A DNA stretch of 64,000 nucleotides from Pseudolabrys sp. FHR47 (lineage in GTDB: Bacteria; Pseudomonadota; Alphaproteobacteria; Rhizobiales; Xanthobacteraceae). Below the pieces are notes generated by a model. It was not told where the DNA came from, searched no databases, and was given only the letters and a program-made list of their open reading frames with translations. Shown here piece by piece: positions 1 to 8,924 of this stretch (positions are counted from its first letter, which is position 1; each line of letters begins with the position of its first letter). Both the position numbers and the translations under genes were made by a program. The stretch is from assembly GCF_005153485.1 (NCBI RefSeq), contig NZ_CP039740.1, positions 1 to 64,000 on the forward strand, given 5' to 3'.

Positions 1-407
1 CGACGACGTGCGCGATCTCGGCCTCGTTCATGCGGCCTGTATGGCCACGATTGAACGCTCGGCGCTGGTGACGACCTTGTTCACGGTGCCGGGCAAGCAG
101 ATCGTTCACGTCAAGCCGGCCTACGAGGATTACGCCGACATTCATGACGGCACGCCGCCGCGTCGGTGGGCAGCTCATCGTCGCCGCCGAGCAGCCGCAG
201 CCGGGCACGCCGGCTTTCTGGCTGAACTGGACCAAGTTCGATTATCTCTATGTCTTGTTCACCGAAGACGATGCGCCAATCCTATCCGTCGCACTCAAGC
301 TTGTCGCCGACGGCGACCGCTTCCAGCTCTACAAGATCATCAAACCGGGCGAGACGACGGATCGCCAGCCGCAGTATCCAGGACGGTATACGGTAGGCGC
401 GCGCTAA
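1..407 (+). pseudogene. Broken copy of the C-terminus of the large membrane protein
   Basis: This is the left-arm copy of the last third of the membrane protein encoded at 5118-6767. The reading frame shifts near 160 and again near 285 compared with the intact copy, so no single frame is open through it. The stop codon at 405-407 matches the real stop. It has no start because it is cut by the window edge. It is best treated as a duplicate produced by the palindrome and not as a gene. Confidence 0.85.
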
Positions 408-545
408 GCTTCCCTCCTTTCACCTCTCCCATAGGGAGAGGTCGGCACGCGTTAGCGTGCCGGGTGAGGGGTTACAAAACTCATGGATTCACTTGCCCCC
501 TCACCCAACCCTCTCCCCCGAGGGGAGAGGGAGCGCGCCGAGTTT
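408..545. repeat. Left-arm copy of CTCTCCC-type palindromic repeats
   Basis: This stretch mirrors 4980-5117 and contains the same pyrimidine-rich short inverted units (CTCTCCC/GGGAGAG and GGCACGC/GCGTGCC). It lies between the broken membrane-protein copy and the broken DUF429 copy. Confidence 0.8.
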
Positions 546-555
546 GACGCAGGCG

Positions 556-1336
556 TTACGCCCAGATCGCCATCGGCAAGCCGTGCTCGTCGCGCGGCGG
601 GTTCTCGGCCAGGATCGCGCTTCGCGCCGGAACAGGCGTCGAGCCGTGATGAGGCAGGCGAGCGCGTCGATCAGATCGTCGTCGCTGGCGCCCTTCGGGC
701 TTTCATTGCCGCCACGCTTTCGTCAATGCCGGCGCGCACTAACAACGCGCGCCGCAAATCGAGCCCCGGCGGATACACCCGGCTCTTCACCTTCTTCGGC
801 AGTTCAAGCGGCGCGCCGTCATTCATCATCACGAAGGCCAGCTCGGGGTGGGTCTCGAACACGCGCCCCACATGATCGTCGTACGCGGCGCAGGAAAGCG
901 TCGACCTCAGTTACCTTGTCGAGAATGTAGAAGCCCTGTTTGGCAAAGCCCTTGCTGTCGTCCGAGGTTTCGCCGTGCAACGGCGCAGGCGGCGAAAAAG
1001 CGCTCGCGCGCATCTGCGGGCTCGGGCGCCACGCTGGCCTCGACGGCACGGCGCGACGGAATGCGGAACACACTCGATCGGCGCTCGCCGAGCAGCGCCC
1101 GCGCTTCGCGCTCGGCCAATCGACCGCCGGCCGGGCTTTGCTCGGGGAGGCCGATCGGCATGTCGACGGCGATGATGGCCGGCCGCTCATCGCCGAAGGC
1201 GACATCGGCAAAGCGCTTTACGATGCGCGGCGGCAGGATCACGCCGTCCGGCCGGGCGAATACCGCGAGCCAGGCGCCTGGGCAGCCCGTCGACGCCCGC
1301 GAGCCATGTATCGTCTTTGGTCGAGATCATCGCCAT
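556..1336 (-). pseudogene. Broken copy of the DUF429 gene
   Basis: This is the left-arm copy of the DUF429 gene at 4190-4969, on the opposite strand. Its start (1334-1336) and stop (556-558) correspond to the intact gene. Indels spread over the copy split it into short frames, for example around 690, 885 and 980. No function should be assigned to this copy. Confidence 0.85.
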
Positions 1337-1398
1337 GACAGTGGCATGCCACCGCGCGTGGACGGTAGGGTCGGGTGTTCATTGAAATGGGGTTCCAC

Positions 1399-2281
1399 AT
1401 GACCATCCCGTCCGCGCCGCAGTGTCCTCTACATGCCCGGGTCGAATGCCCGCGCGCTGGAGAAGGCGAAAACCCTTCCGCCGACGGCGTGATCCTCGAC
1501 CTTGAGGACTCGGTCGCCCCCGACGCTAAGGAGGCGGCGCGCAAGCAGGTTGCCGACGCGGTGAAGGCCGGCGGTTTCGGCGCCCGCGAAGTCATCATCC
1601 GGACCAATGCCGTCGATACGCGCGTGGCATGCCGAGGACCTTGCGGCCGCGGCCACAGGCGGCGCCGGACGCGATTCTCATCCCCAAGGTGCAGTCGGCC
1701 GAGACGCTGGGAGATGATTGGCCGGCGCCTGCTCGATATGCATACCCGGCGAAGACGCGGGTCTGGGCCATGATCGAGACGCCCGGCTCGCCATCTTCAA
1801 CATTCTGTCGATCGCCGCCGAGGCCAAGGATTCCGAAGCGCGGCTGTCCTGCTTCGTGCTCGGCAACCAATGATCTGGCCAAGGATACGCGGGCGCGGCT
1901 GGTGCCTGGCCGGGCGCCGATGCTGCCGTGGCTGACGACGTGATCGCGGCCGCGCGCATCTACGGCGTCGAAGTGCTCGATGGCGTCTACAACGATCTGA
2001 GCAATGCCGAAGGCTTCGCCGCCGAATGCCAGCAGGGTGTCGAGCTCGGCATGGACGGCAAGACGCTCATTCACCCGAACCAGATCGAGCCGTGCAATAA
2101 GGCGTTTTCGCCGAGCGAGGCGGAAGTCGAATGGGCGCGCAAGATGATCGCGGCCTTCGATCTGCCGGAGAACAAGTCCAAGGGCGTGGTGTCCATTGAC
2201 GGCCGGATGGTCGAGCGCCTTCACGCCGAAATGGCACGGCGCACCGTGGCCATCGCCGAAGCAATTGCCGTGCGCGGATGA
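1399..2281 (+). pseudogene. Broken copy of the CitE/HpcH-type lyase gene
   Basis: This is the left-arm copy of the lyase gene at 3250-4128. The start ATG at 1399 and the stop at 2279-2281 are present. Several indels (near 1410, 1620, 1710, 1780, 1865 and 1940) change the frame, so the protein is readable only in pieces. Downstream, 2300-2336 repeats the terminator hairpin found at 3200-3233. Confidence 0.87.
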
Positions 2282-2359
2282 ATTTCGGGTCACATCCAAA
2301 CGAAAAGGCGCGGGGTGATCCCGCGCCTTTTGATTTCCTCGGAGCCGATGTGGCCGGAC

Positions 2360-2802
2360 TTAGTAGTTCGACGTCTGGCCGTTCGGCAGTTCGCTGTTCA
2401 TATTGCCGCCATCGTGGGTGGCGTGACCGTTGCCGCCATTCGCATAGGCATAGGCGGTGGTGGTCGGCTGTTCCGGCACCAAGGCCGGGGTCGACGGCTT
2501 CACGGCGATCTGGTCGTCCAGCGGCGCTTCGACCGGGCTGCGGACAGCCGGCGGGCGACGCCCCTCGAAATTTGCGTTCTGGTCGATTGCCAGCGAGCGG
2601 TTATAAACCTCGCCCTCGACCATGGCGGTCGATTGCAGCTTCACGACATTGCCGTGAATGGTGCCCTTGAAGGTGCCGTCGGATGATGACATCCTGCGCG
2701 CGGACATTGCCCTCGATATTGGCGCCTTTGCGACCACCAGATGCGCGGGCGCCACGACGCGGCCAAACCACCTGCACGCCGCCGGGGAAACGATGTTGCC
2801 GG
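2360..2802 (-). pseudogene. Bactofilin C-terminal copy, left arm plus loop
   Basis: This is the left-arm copy of the bactofilin end, read on the minus strand. It runs through the unpaired loop 2731-2802. That loop adds about 24 codons of bactofilin sequence lying upstream of what the right arm preserves: a TGNIVSP stretch and then VVAPAHLVVAK after correcting an indel. The copy is frameshifted in several places, including missing or extra bases near 2560-2580 and 2680-2690. Confidence 0.7.
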
Positions 2803-3171
2803 TAAAGGGCGCCAATTCGAGGGCAATGTCCGCGCCGCAGGGGATGTCATCATCGACGGCACCTTCAAGGGCACCATTCAGGCAATGTCGTGAAGCTGCA
2901 ATCGACCGCCATGGTCGAGGGCGAGGTTTATAACCGCTCGCTGGCAATCGACCAGAACGCAAATTTCGAGGGCGTCGCCCGCCGGCTGTCGCAGCCGGTC
3001 GAAGCGCCGCTGGACGACCAGATCGCCGTGAAGCCGTCGACCCCGGCCTTGGTGCCGGAACAGCCGACCACCACCGCCTATGCCTATGCGAATGGCGGCA
3101 ACGGTCACGCCACCCACGATGGCGGCAATATGAACAGCGAACTGCCGAACGGCCAGACGTCGAACTACTAA
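2803..3171 (+). CDS. Bactofilin (polymer-forming cytoskeletal protein), 5' end missing
   Basis: Bactofilins self-assemble into nucleotide-free filaments on the inner membrane and help place cell-wall or envelope machinery. The visible part is the end of the beta-helix repeat (GTFKGTIHGNVV, then VEGEVYNRSLAIDQNANFEG) and a low-complexity tail rich in Pro, Thr, Asn and Gly that ends SNY. The N-terminal half is absent because the palindrome hinge interrupts the gene. Small indels at about 2830-2885 break the frame before the last 93 codons, and the left-arm copy confirms the intended reading (IHGNV). The family call is firm. The truncation is judged to be an assembly effect and not a biological break. 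Confidence 0.75.
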
Positions 3172-3199
3172 GTCCGGCCACATCGGCTCCGAGGAAATC

Positions 3200-3233
3200 A
3201 AAAGGCGCGGGATCACCCCGCGCCTTTTCGTTT
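3200..3233. terminator. Bidirectional terminator
   Basis: A GC-rich stem (AAAAGGCGCGG, short loop, CCGCGCCTTTT) lies between the convergent bactofilin and lyase genes. A-tracts and T-tracts on both sides would let it stop transcription in either direction. Confidence 0.8.
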
Positions 3234-3249
3234 GGATGTGACCCGAAAT

Positions 3250-4128
3250 TCATCCGCGCACGGCAATTGCTTCGGCGATGGCCACGGTGCGCCGTGCCAT
3301 TTCGGCGTGAAGGCGCTCGACCATCCGGCCGTCAATGGACACCACGCCCTTGGACTTGTTCTCCGGCAGATCGAAGGCCGCGATCATCTTGCGCGCCCAT
3401 TCGACTTCCGCCTCGCTCGGCGAAAACGCCTTATTGCACGGCTCGATCTGGTTCGGGTGAATGAGCGTCTTGCCGTCCATGCCGAGCTCGACACCCTGCT
3501 GGCATTCGGCGGCGAAGCCTTCGGCATTGCTCAGATCGTTGTAGACGCCATCGAGCACTTCGACGCCGTAGATGCGCGCGGCCGCGATCACGGTCGTCAG
3601 CCACGGCAGCATCGGCGCCCGGCCAGGCACCAGCCGCGCCCGCGTATCCTTGGCCAGATCATTGGTGCCGAGCACGAAGCAGGACAGCCGCGCTTCGGAA
3701 TCCTTGGCCTCGGCGGCGATCGACAGAATGTTGAAGATGGCGAGCGGCGTCTCGATCATGGCCCAGACCCGCGTCTTCGCCGGGGTATGCATATCGAGCA
3801 GGCGCCGGCCAATCATCTCCAGCGTCTCGGCCGACTGCACCTTGGGGATGAGAATCGCGTCCGGCGCCGCCTGTGCCGCGGCCGCAAGGTCCTCGGCATG
3901 CCACGGCGTATCGACGGCATTGGTCCGGATGATGACTTCGCGGGCGCCGAAACCGCCGGCCTTCACCGCGTCGGCAACCTGCTTGCGCGCCGCCTCCTTA
4001 GCGTCGGGGGCGACCGAGTCCTCAAGGTCGAGGATCACGCCGTCGGCGGGAAGGGTTTTCGCCTTCTCCAGCGCGCGGGCATTCGACCCGGGCATGTAGA
4101 GGACACTGCGGCGCGGACGGATGGTCAT
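3250..4128 (-). CDS. HpcH/HpaI aldolase / CitE-family CoA ester lyase
   Basis: A 292-residue member of the CitE/HpcH superfamily, which cleaves or hydrolyses acyl-CoA esters such as malyl-CoA or citramalyl-CoA with a bound Mg2+. Visible family motifs are LYMPGSN near the N-terminus, DGVILDLEDSVAP (metal-binding Asp/Glu region), the IIRTNAVDTPW strand, IPKVQSAE, a MIETP glutamate, GTNDLAKDTRA and LIHPNQI. The length fits malyl-CoA lyase/thioesterase relatives. The ATG at 4128 is preferred over one 8 codons upstream because it begins the conserved MTIRPRRS and follows a GGGG stretch. The mesaconyl-CoA hydratase-like gene at 11.6 kb could act in the same C4/C5 CoA pathway, but the exact substrate cannot be told from sequence. 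The start region faces the divergent DUF429 gene across about 60 bases. Confidence 0.85.
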   Translation of the reverse strand: MTIRPRRSVLYMPGSNARALEKAKTLPADGVILDLEDSVAPDAKEAARKQVADAVKAGGFGAREVIIRTNAVDTPWHAEDLAAAAQAAPDAILIPKVQSAETLEMIGRRLLDMHTPAKTRVWAMIETPLAIFNILSIAAEAKDSEARLSCFVLGTNDLAKDTRARLVPGRAPMLPWLTTVIAAARIYGVEVLDGVYNDLSNAEGFAAECQQGVELGMDGKTLIHPNQIEPCNKAFSPSEAEVEWARKMIAAFDLPENKSKGVVSIDGRMVERLHAEMARRTVAIAEAIAVRG

Positions 4129-4189
4129 GTGGAACCCCATTTCAATGAACACCCGACCCTACCGTCCACGCGCGGTGCATGCCACTGTC

Positions 4190-4969
4190 ATGGCGATGAT
4201 CTCGACCAAAGACGATACATGGCTCGCGGGCGTCGACGGCTGCCCAGGCGCCTGGCTCGCGGTATTCGCCCGGCCGGACGGCGTGATCCTGCCGCCGCGC
4301 ATCGTAAAGCGCTTTGCCGATGTCGCCTTCGGCGATGAGCGGCCGGCCATCATCGCCGTCGACATGCCGATCGGCCTCCCCGAGCAAAGCCCGGCCGGCG
4401 GTCGATTGGCCGAGCGCGAAGCGCGGGCGCTGCTCGGCGAGCGCCGATCGAGTGTGTTCCGCATTCCGTCGCGCCGTGCCGTCGAGGCCAGCGTGGCGCC
4501 CGAGCCCGCAGATGCGCGCGAGCGCTTTTTCGCCGCCTGCGCCGTTGCACGCGAAACCTCGGACGACAGCAAGGGCTTTGCCAAACAGGGCTTCTACATT
4601 CTCGACAAGGTAACTGAGGTCGACGCTTTCCTGCGCGCGTACGACGATCATGTGGGGCGCGTGTTCGAGACCCACCCCGAGCTGGCCTTCGTGATGATGA
4701 ATGACGGCGCGCCGCTTGAACTGCCGAAGAAGGTGAAGAGCCGGGTGTATCCGCCGGGGCTCGATTTGCGGCGCGCGTTGTTAGTGCGCGCCGGCATTGA
4801 CGAAAGCGTGGCGGCAATGAAAGCCCCGAAGGGCGCCAGCGACGACGATCTGATCGACGCGCTCGCCTGCCTCATCACGGCTCGACGCCTGTTCCGGCGC
4901 GAAGCGCGATCCTGGCCCGAGAACCCGCCGCGCGACGAGCACGGCTTGCCGATGGCGATCTGGGCGTAA
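4190..4969 (+). CDS. DUF429 family protein
   Basis: A 259-residue protein of the DUF429 family, whose members have an RNase H-like fold and no firmly established role. The family signature is visible: a WLAGVDGCPGAWL N-terminal strand, IIAVDMPIGLPE, AREARALLG, RRSSVFRIPSR, FETHPELAF and a C-terminal SDDDLIDALACL with acidic residues. The acidic positions (Asp in GVDG, Asp in VDMPIG, Asp in DDLIDA) are those expected of a metal-dependent fold, but activity is not proven. The ATG at 4190 is chosen because upstream in-frame codons overlap the divergent lyase start. A second ATG lies two codons later. A dense repeat cluster follows the stop. Confidence 0.85.
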   Translation: MAMISTKDDTWLAGVDGCPGAWLAVFARPDGVILPPRIVKRFADVAFGDERPAIIAVDMPIGLPEQSPAGGRLAEREARALLGERRSSVFRIPSRRAVEASVAPEPADARERFFAACAVARETSDDSKGFAKQGFYILDKVTEVDAFLRAYDDHVGRVFETHPELAFVMMNDGAPLELPKKVKSRVYPPGLDLRRALLVRAGIDESVAAMKAPKGASDDDLIDALACLITARRLFRREARSWPENPPRDEHGLPMAIWA

Positions 4970-4979
4970 CGCCTGCGTC

Positions 4980-5112
4980 AAACTCGGCGCGCTCCCTCTC
5001 CCCTCGGGGGAGAGGGTTGGGGTGAGGGGGCAAGTGAATCCATGAGTTTGTAACCCCTCACCCGGCACGCTAACGCGTGCCGACCTCTCCCTATGGGAGA
5101 GGTGAAAGGAGG
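4980..5112. repeat. CTCTCCC-type interspersed palindromic repeats
   Basis: Two adjacent short inverted repeats lie here: one around a CTCTCCC...GGGAGAGGG core, one around GGCACGC..GCGTGCC with a CTCTCCCTATGGGAGAG hairpin. Related units recur at 25785-25925, 29452-29583 and 57855-57968. They sit between the convergent DUF429 and membrane-protein genes and may also serve as transcription stops. Confidence 0.85.
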
Positions 5113-5117
5113 GAAGC

Positions 5118-6767
5118 TTAGCGCGCGCCTACCGTATACCGTCCTGGATACTGCGGCTGGCGATCCGTCGTCTCGCCCGGTTTGATGATCTTGTAGAGCT
5201 GGAAGCGGTCGCCGTCGGCGACAAGCTTGAGGTGCGACGGATAGGGATTGGGCGCATCGTCTTCGGTGAACAAGACATAGAGATAATCGAACTTGGTCCA
5301 GTTCAGCCAGAAAGCCGGCGTGCCCGGCTGCGGCTGCTCGGCGGCGACGATGAGCTGCGCCACCGACGGCGGCGTGCCGTCATGAATGTCGGCGTAATCC
5401 TCGTAGGCCGGCTTGACGTGAACGATCTGCTTGCCCGGCACCGTGAACAAGGTCGTCACCAGCGCCGAGCGTTCAATCGTGGCCATACAGGCCGCATGAA
5501 CGAGGCCGAGATCGCGCACGTCGTCGCCCATCGACCGGTCGGAATAAGAGACGAACACCTTCGAGCCGGGTGCAATGCGCTTCACTGAGGCGCGTAGCTG
5601 ACTCGTCGTGTCCGAAAGCTGCGTCCAGTTGTAGTCGATCTCGATCAGCCGCGCGGCCATCAGCACGATAAGCACGATCATGAAGCCGCGACGTACCAGA
5701 CGGCGGCGCAGCTCGAGATCGCCGCATGCAAAAATCATGAAGGCGACGCCAATCGGAACGCGTTGGTCGGTCATGTAGGTGTCGAACATCACGCGTGGCA
5801 ACGCCAGATAAATGACGCCGGCGACCAGCAGCAGCACATAGACCAACGGGTGGAAGCGCAGCACGCGATGGCGCACCGCCCAGACGATGGAGGCGCCGAG
5901 CACAGTGACGATCAGAAAAGCCGCGATGTCCGAGTAGTCGGCGATGACATACATCAGGCCGTCGATCTTGCCGCGCTGCTCCCAGTAGACGTTGCCGGCC
6001 AGCCCCAAGGTCGGGCTAGCCCACAGCAGCGGCGCGGCGACAAGGAACGGCAGACCGCCGCAGACGAACTCGGCGATGCGCGCCGGCCAACCTTTATCGC
6101 GAGAAGTCGCGCCGCGCCGATCCCAGAGCCTCAGCACTTCGTAAGACAGAATGCCGATGCCATACACACCGAGCGCCGACAGATGGCAGAAGAACAGCAG
6201 CGGCACGCTCGCCGCCGACAAGAGGTAGCGCCACGGCCAAGCACGATCGCGCAGCGCCACCCAGCCGGCCATCGCCCACAGCGCGATGCCGATGCCGAAC
6301 AGATAATTCATCAGTCCGACGAGGAAGACGTAGTTGTACAGAAGCGGAAACGCGAACAGCGGTGTCGTCGACCAGCGGCCGATCAGGGCGCGGTTGAGCG
6401 CCAGCGACCCCGAGATGATCAGCGCGAACATCGCCACCATGTAGATCTGGCCGGCGACGTAGATGTTCACGCCCGCGCGCGCCAGCCATGGCACGATAAA
6501 GTCCATGGTCAGGTTCGGGATCACCTGCCAGTTGATCTGGTAGAACTCGGCCAGCCGCGGATTCTTGTCGAGCGTCGCCAGCACCTGCATGCGCGCGAGA
6601 TGATTGACGTAGTCCGACAGCGGCGGCAGCGGATGGGTCCAGACCGGGATCGAAATCAGCAGCGTAAACGCCGCGAACAGCACGACGATCTGTCCGCCGG
6701 AAAAGCCGTGCGAGCGGTGACGCGCAATGGTCGGCTCGGCGTTATCCGGCCTGGTTGGTGACAGCAT
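5118..6767 (-). CDS. Large polytopic membrane protein, function unknown
   Basis: A protein of about 549 residues with roughly ten hydrophobic segments in the first 400 residues and a soluble C-terminal domain of about 150 residues. The layout (N-terminal helix, then an acidic YVNHLARMQVL loop, many transmembrane helices, periplasmic tail) resembles GT-C glycosyltransferases or O-antigen-type membrane enzymes, but I recognise no decisive motif. The ATG at 6767 (MLSPTRP) is preferred. One 17 codons earlier would add a less typical N-terminus. The last 140 codons are duplicated in broken form at 1-407. It is convergent with DUF429, and the carbonic anhydrase gene is divergent from it. Confidence 0.6.
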   Translation of the reverse strand: MLSPTRPDNAEPTIARHRSHGFSGGQIVVLFAAFTLLISIPVWTHPLPPLSDYVNHLARMQVLATLDKNPRLAEFYQINWQVIPNLTMDFIVPWLARAGVNIYVAGQIYMVAMFALIISGSLALNRALIGRWSTTPLFAFPLLYNYVFLVGLMNYLFGIGIALWAMAGWVALRDRAWPWRYLLSAASVPLLFFCHLSALGVYGIGILSYEVLRLWDRRGATSRDKGWPARIAEFVCGGLPFLVAAPLLWASPTLGLAGNVYWEQRGKIDGLMYVIADYSDIAAFLIVTVLGASIVWAVRHRVLRFHPLVYVLLLVAGVIYLALPRVMFDTYMTDQRVPIGVAFMIFACGDLELRRRLVRRGFMIVLIVLMAARLIEIDYNWTQLSDTTSQLRASVKRIAPGSKVFVSYSDRSMGDDVRDLGLVHAACMATIERSALVTTLFTVPGKQIVHVKPAYEDYADIHDGTPPSVAQLIVAAEQPQPGTPAFWLNWTKFDYLYVLFTEDDAPNPYPSHLKLVADGDRFQLYKIIKPGETTDRQPQYPGRYTVGAR

Positions 6768-6979
6768 GTGAATTTGAGCCTGATGCGAGGCTACCAGTGA
6801 TCCAATCGACCTGAACACGCGATGAATGCGGAGCCTGCCAGAAGATAGTTACGAAGGGCCTGATGGAACCCGACGTGCCGGTGCGGCAGCGGCGGCCGGC
6901 AGATCGTCGCACCGGGTTGCCTCGCCCGCGCCTATATGAGAGGCAAACGCCCGTTCCAGGAGACGCCCAGGAGACGTCC

Positions 6980-7645
6980 ATGAGCTTCCCGCAACGCCTG
7001 ATCGAGGGTTACAGCGCCTTTGCCGGCGGCCGGCTCAAATCCGAGCAGGACCGCTTCCGCCAACTCGCCGAAATCGGCCAGAGCCCGGAAATCATGGTCA
7101 TCGGCTGCTGCGATTCGCGGGTCGCGCCGGAGGCCATTTTCGATGCCGGACCGGGCGAACTTTTCGTCGCCCGCAATATCGCCAATCTGGTGCCGCCCTA
7201 CACGCCGGACGGGGCCCAGCGCGCCGTCTCGGCCGCGCTCGAATTCGCGGTGCAGGCGCTGCGCGTCAAACACATCGTCGTGCTCGCCCACGCCCAGTGC
7301 GGCGGCATCCGCGCCTATGCCGAGGAAGCGGCGCCGCTCTCGCCCGGCGATTTCATCGGCCGCTGGATCGAGCTTCTCGAACCGGCGGCCAAGGTGGTTG
7401 GACCGCGTGGCGATCGCGGCATGACCGAATATCTCACGGCGCTTGAGCAGCAGGCGGCGGTGTCCACCCTGGACAACCTGATGACCTTTCCGTGCATCAG
7501 CATCCTGGTCGAGCGCGGCAAGCTGCAGCTTCACGCCGCCTATTTCGGCGTCGCCACCGGCGACCTATCGGTTTACGACCCGGCGCAGAAGAAATTCGTG
7601 CGGATCGAGCCTGCCGATGCGCCGTTCAAGAGCCCGGGGTTTTGA
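6980..7645 (+). CDS. Beta-class carbonic anhydrase
   Basis: A 221-residue beta-carbonic anhydrase, which interconverts CO2 and bicarbonate in the cytoplasm. The zinc ligands are visible: the Cys and the Asp-Arg dyad in CCDSRVAP (about residues 42-49), and the His and Cys of HAQCGG (about residues 103-108). The length fits the family. The start is the ATG at 6980, preceded by GGAGACGTCC. A longer in-frame extension to 6863 lacks family similarity. A stem-rich repeat follows the stop, then the convergent asd gene. Confidence 0.93.
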   Translation: MSFPQRLIEGYSAFAGGRLKSEQDRFRQLAEIGQSPEIMVIGCCDSRVAPEAIFDAGPGELFVARNIANLVPPYTPDGAQRAVSAALEFAVQALRVKHIVVLAHAQCGGIRAYAEEAAPLSPGDFIGRWIELLEPAAKVVGPRGDRGMTEYLTALEQQAAVSTLDNLMTFPCISILVERGKLQLHAAYFGVATGDLSVYDPAQKKFVRIEPADAPFKSPGF

Positions 7646-7649
7646 TACA

Positions 7650-7745
7650 GGTCGTCCCCGCGAAGGCGGGGACCCATACGCCGCGTCCTCTCGATAGCGT
7701 GTTGGCTATGGGTCCCGGGCCTCGCTGACGCTCGCCCGGGACGAC
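7650..7745. repeat. GTCCCCGCGAAGGCGGGGAC-type palindromic repeat
   Basis: Two hairpins in tandem: GTCCCCGC..GCGGGGAC and GTCCCGGGC..GCCCGGGAC, separated by a CCCATACGCCG/CTATGGG segment. The same composite recurs at 58746-58852. It lies between convergent genes. Confidence 0.88.
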
Positions 7746-7752
7746 ATCCTTA

Positions 7753-8787
7753 TCACGCCGCCTTTTTCTTCGCTTGAAGAAGCTTGCGGTTGATAAGCGC
7801 TTCGGCGATCTGGATCGCATTGAGCGCCGCGCCCTTGCGCAGGTTGTCGGACACGACCCACATTTCGAGGCCGTTCTCGATCGTCGGGTCGGTGCGGATG
7901 CGGCTGATATAGGTCGCATCCTCGCCCGCCGCTTCATACGGCGTGACGTAACCGCCCGGCTCGCGCTTGTCGATGACGAGACAGCCCGGCGCCGAACGCA
8001 GGATATCGCGTGCTTCATCTTCCGTGATGGGGTTCTCGAACTCGATGTTCACGGCTTCCGAATGCGACACGAACACCGGCACGCGAACGCAGGTGGCCGT
8101 TAGCTTGATCTTGGGGTCGAGAATTTTCTTGGTCTCGACCACCATCTTCCACTCTTCCTTGGTGTAGCCGTCTTCCATGAAGACGTCGATCTGCGGAATG
8201 ACGTTGAAGGCGATGCGCTTCGGGAATTTCTTGTTCTGCACTTCGTCGAGCGTGAACACCGACTTGGTCTGCGAGAACAGTTCGTCCATCGCATCCTTGC
8301 CGGCGCCCGACACCGATTGATAGGTCGCGACGACCACGCGCTTGATCTTCGCCTTGTCGTGCAGCGGCTTGAGCGCGACGACGAGCTGCGCCGTCGAGCA
8401 GTTCGGATTGGCGATGATGTTCTTCTTGCGGAAGCCGTCGAGCGCATGCGCGTTCACTTCCGGAACGATCAGCGGCACGTCCGGATCCATGCGCCAGGTC
8501 GACGAGTTGTCGATCACCACCGCGCCTTGCGCCGCGATCTTCGGCGACCATTCCTTCGACACGGCGCCGCCCGCCGACATCAAACAAATATCGACGTCGG
8601 AGAAATCGTAGTGATCGAGCGCTTTCACTTTCAGGGTCTTGTCGCCGTACGAGCATTCCTGGCCCACGCTCTTGCGCGAGGCGAGCGCGACGACTTCGTC
8701 GGCGGGAAATTTGCGCTCATCCAGAATGTTGAGCATTTCGCGCCCCACATTGCCGGTGGCGCCCACCACGGCGACCTTGTAACCCAT
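7753..8787 (-). CDS. asd: Aspartate-semialdehyde dehydrogenase
   Basis: Reduces beta-aspartyl phosphate to aspartate semialdehyde with NADPH, the branch step to lysine, threonine, methionine and diaminopimelate. The 344-residue length is typical. The N-terminal Rossmann motif is VAVVGATGNVG. The catalytic Cys130 sits in NPNCSTAQ, followed by YQSVSGAG, and ERxx-type substrate contacts and a conserved SGNLRKGAA-like end (SDNLRKGAAL) are present. The ATG at 8787 fits the family start exactly. leuB, another amino-acid biosynthesis gene, lies 1.5 kb further on. The gap to the divergent gene at 8925 (137 bases) should hold both promoters. Confidence 0.97.
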   Translation of the reverse strand: MGYKVAVVGATGNVGREMLNILDERKFPADEVVALASRKSVGQECSYGDKTLKVKALDHYDFSDVDICLMSAGGAVSKEWSPKIAAQGAVVIDNSSTWRMDPDVPLIVPEVNAHALDGFRKKNIIANPNCSTAQLVVALKPLHDKAKIKRVVVATYQSVSGAGKDAMDELFSQTKSVFTLDEVQNKKFPKRIAFNVIPQIDVFMEDGYTKEEWKMVVETKKILDPKIKLTATCVRVPVFVSHSEAVNIEFENPITEDEARDILRSAPGCLVIDKREPGGYVTPYEAAGEDATYISRIRTDPTIENGLEMWVVSDNLRKGAALNAIQIAEALINRKLLQAKKKAA

Positions 8788-8924
8788 TGTTTACTCTCCG
8801 AAAAAATTCCCCGGTCTGGCTTGATCCACAGCAACCGGTTGGCAGCGCTTCTAGGCGAGAATGCGCTTTCTGACAACGGTACCAGAGGCAAAAGCGCTAT
8901 TTCCGTAGCCCGCGAGGCTCGACC

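Larger units (their letters stand above)
1..5526. repeat. Giant imperfect inverted repeat (fold-back palindrome)
   Basis: The first 2.73 kb is the reverse complement of 2803-5526. Base 1 pairs with 5526, the aldolase stop at 2279-2281 pairs with 3250-3252, and 2701-2712 pairs with 2821-2832. A loop of about 72 bases (2731-2802) does not pair. The arms differ by many single-base insertions and deletions. These break every gene in the left arm, while the right-arm copies are intact except for 2803-2885. That asymmetry fits a read that passed one strand and then its complement, left unpolished at a contig end. A real genomic inverted duplication is possible but would not explain random indels limited to one side. 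Confidence 0.93.

Noticed and set aside
1..2281. Treating the left-arm open frames as genes or a recent gene duplication
   Set aside because: All are frameshifted pieces of the right-arm genes and share their exact order and spacing.
1..5526. Hairpin telomere of a linear replicon
   Set aside because: Arms of a hairpin end should be identical. Here one arm carries many indels that break all genes, which points to read error. Kept only as an alternative in the finding.
5763..6761. A 332-codon open frame antisense to the large membrane protein
   Set aside because: Low-complexity Gln/Arg/His-rich product that mirrors hydrophobic codons on the other strand. The minus-strand gene has clear transmembrane helices.
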